A DNA stretch of 5,822 nucleotides from the NCBI GenBank assembly GCA_025935445.1, contig JAICVG010000090.1, forward strand, positions 1-5,822, in the 5' to 3' direction. The stretch is from Nitrososphaera sp. (GTDB lineage: Archaea > Thermoproteota > Nitrososphaeria > Nitrososphaerales > Nitrososphaeraceae). Position 1 is the first letter of the stretch, and each line of letters starts with the position of its first letter. A program made the translations under genes and the position numbers. The notes beneath the pieces are model-generated. The model worked only from the letters and a program-made list of their open reading frames with translations. It made no database searches and was not told where the DNA came from. Of the stretch, positions 4,960 through 5,822 are shown piece after piece.

Positions 4960-5822
4960 TTACAAATAGAGAGGCACCTTGTGAGGCGACTTGCAGAACT
5001 CGCATATGTCTGCACCTTCTTTTGAGCGCTGACCACACGTTGTGCATACTGCAAACCCAATACTGAGGCGCAGGAACGGCAGCTCTTGTACAGCAGTTTC
5101 TATTGCACTTTTCATTTCTGCCGGTGACAGGTTTGTCAGGTCAAGCGATGCTGTAAAGCCCCCATTCAACAGCTTGTCAATTGCCAGACATTCTTGAATT
5201 GAAGCTTTGCCGTCATTAAGGATATCCCTGCCATTGAGTGTCATGCCTTGGGAATAGCTGGTTGTATTCTGCGATTGCAGAAGAGAGACCTTGCCATACT
5301 TCTCAGAATCTAGCGTAGCAAACCTAGACCCGCTGTCGTCTGAAACCATTGCAATGCCAGCTCCTTCCTCTCCAAGCATCTTGCCCTGCCCGTTGGTCAC
5401 TTCGGCAGCAGTCTTTAGCACTTTCTGAAGCACTTCGCTAGAAGACTCTCCTAGTATGTTATAGACTGACTCCCTAGTGCCAGTAAGGTTGACTGCTATG
5501 CTAGCTGTGCTCCTCTGCATCAACTGGCTCGCACTTGCAAGTGCAGGCATCATCCCCTTTTTGACATAGTCGACGATTATTTTTTTTCGGAGTGACATTG
5601 CGGCAAGCGATGGTTTTATCATGAGCGCAAGCTTGGCGCGGAAGTAAGTTTCGTCCTTATTCGATTCATATGCAAGCCTTGGCAAGTTTATCGAAAGCAT
5701 ATGGAGCGACATTGCAACTGTAGCTTTGACGTCTGCCTTTTTGATGCCATTGCTTGCCCGTACCTTGTTGTTGCCAACCGAAATTATGCTTCCGCTTCGT
5801 ACTGCTGCTATGATGTGGTCAA
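4960..5822 (-). CDS. nrdD: Anaerobic (class III) ribonucleoside-triphosphate reductase homologue, C-terminal part, apparent loss of glycyl-radical Gly
   Basis: The frame is open from the right edge (first full codon at 5820) to a TAA at 4960-4962, giving 286 residues of a longer protein; an internal Met at 5712 is not the true start because homology continues before it. NrdD-family signatures in order: LSINLPRLAYES (about 42-53), NLTGTRESVYNILG (110-123, matching the family's 'GlnEa' element), GSRFATLDSEKYG (164-176), LLNGGFTASLDL (217-228), and a C-terminal zinc ribbon CTTC-x10-CEFC (cysteines 259, 262, 273, 276). Working class III enzymes end with an RVxGYL-type motif whose Gly carries the radical. 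Here the end is KSPHKVPLYL, so Leu284 occupies the Gly position and the linker after the last Cys is short. The protein may therefore be a radical-less paralogue, with a regulatory or other role. The N-terminal part, any ATP cone, the active-site Cys and any activase (nrdG) lie outside the window. The gene lies upstream of nrdJ on the same strand, 280 bp away. Confidence 0.85.
   Translation of the reverse strand, partial: DHIIAAVRSGSIISVGNNKVRASNGIKKADVKATVAMSLHMLSINLPRLAYESNKDETYFRAKLALMIKPSLAAMSLRKKIIVDYVKKGMMPALASASQLMQRSTASIAVNLTGTRESVYNILGESSSEVLQKVLKTAAEVTNGQGKMLGEEGAGIAMVSDDSGSRFATLDSEKYGKVSLLQSQNTTSYSQGMTLNGRDILNDGKASIQECLAIDKLLNGGFTASLDLTNLSPAEMKSAIETAVQELPFLRLSIGFAVCTTCGQRSKEGADICEFCKSPHKVPLYL

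Noticed and set aside
4803..5060. Two - strand frames (4803-5060 and 4835-5047) that run from inside the NrdD-like gene into the intergenic region, one of them Cys-rich.
   Set aside because: Both overlap the strongly supported NrdD-like frame in other phases, including its zinc-ribbon codons, and show no recognisable domain; the cysteines come from reading the same DNA out of frame.

Overview
The window looks archaeal, most likely from an ammonia-oxidising-type Thaumarchaeota/Nitrososphaeria genome of moderate GC. This is inferred from the gene types, from TATA-like boxes about 25 nt ahead of start codons (leaderless-type starts), and from protein style (a membrane-anchored winged-helix protein with an acidic Gly/Asp tail, and a class II ribonucleotide reductase with an ATP cone and a C-terminal Cys motif). 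No rRNA or tRNA is present to confirm it.

Layout. Positions 1-934 (+ strand) hold the end of a metal ABC transporter operon: the last 26 codons of a probable ATPase subunit with a His-rich tail, then a complete ABC-3 (ZnuB/MntB type) permease. From 924 rightwards all supported genes lie on the - strand. A winged-helix/transmembrane protein (924-1499) converges on the permease and overlaps it by 11 bp. The 400-base stretch 1557-1955 holds a short zinc-ribbon-like reading frame (1684-1860) whose only nearby ATG is in another frame; it is a decayed or unusual small gene. The region 1956-4679 is a full-length adenosylcobalamin-type ribonucleotide reductase (NrdJ). After an AT-rich 280-base intergenic region, 4960-5822 is the C-terminal part of an anaerobic-type (class III, NrdD) reductase homologue that runs off the right edge.

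How they fit together. The two reductase-family genes are adjacent and co-oriented (the NrdD-like gene upstream of nrdJ), but nrdJ has its own promoter-like signals. NrdJ keeps every catalytic and redox cysteine expected and should be the working dNTP supplier. The NrdD-like protein keeps the fold signatures and the C-terminal zinc ribbon, but its last residues read KVPLYL where class III enzymes carry the RVxGYL-type glycyl-radical motif: the radical glycine is apparently a leucine. This is the most interesting observation in the window, because it suggests a radical-less paralogue next to a working class II enzyme. The metal transporter and the winged-helix gene are neighbours by convergence only; a regulatory link is possible but not shown.
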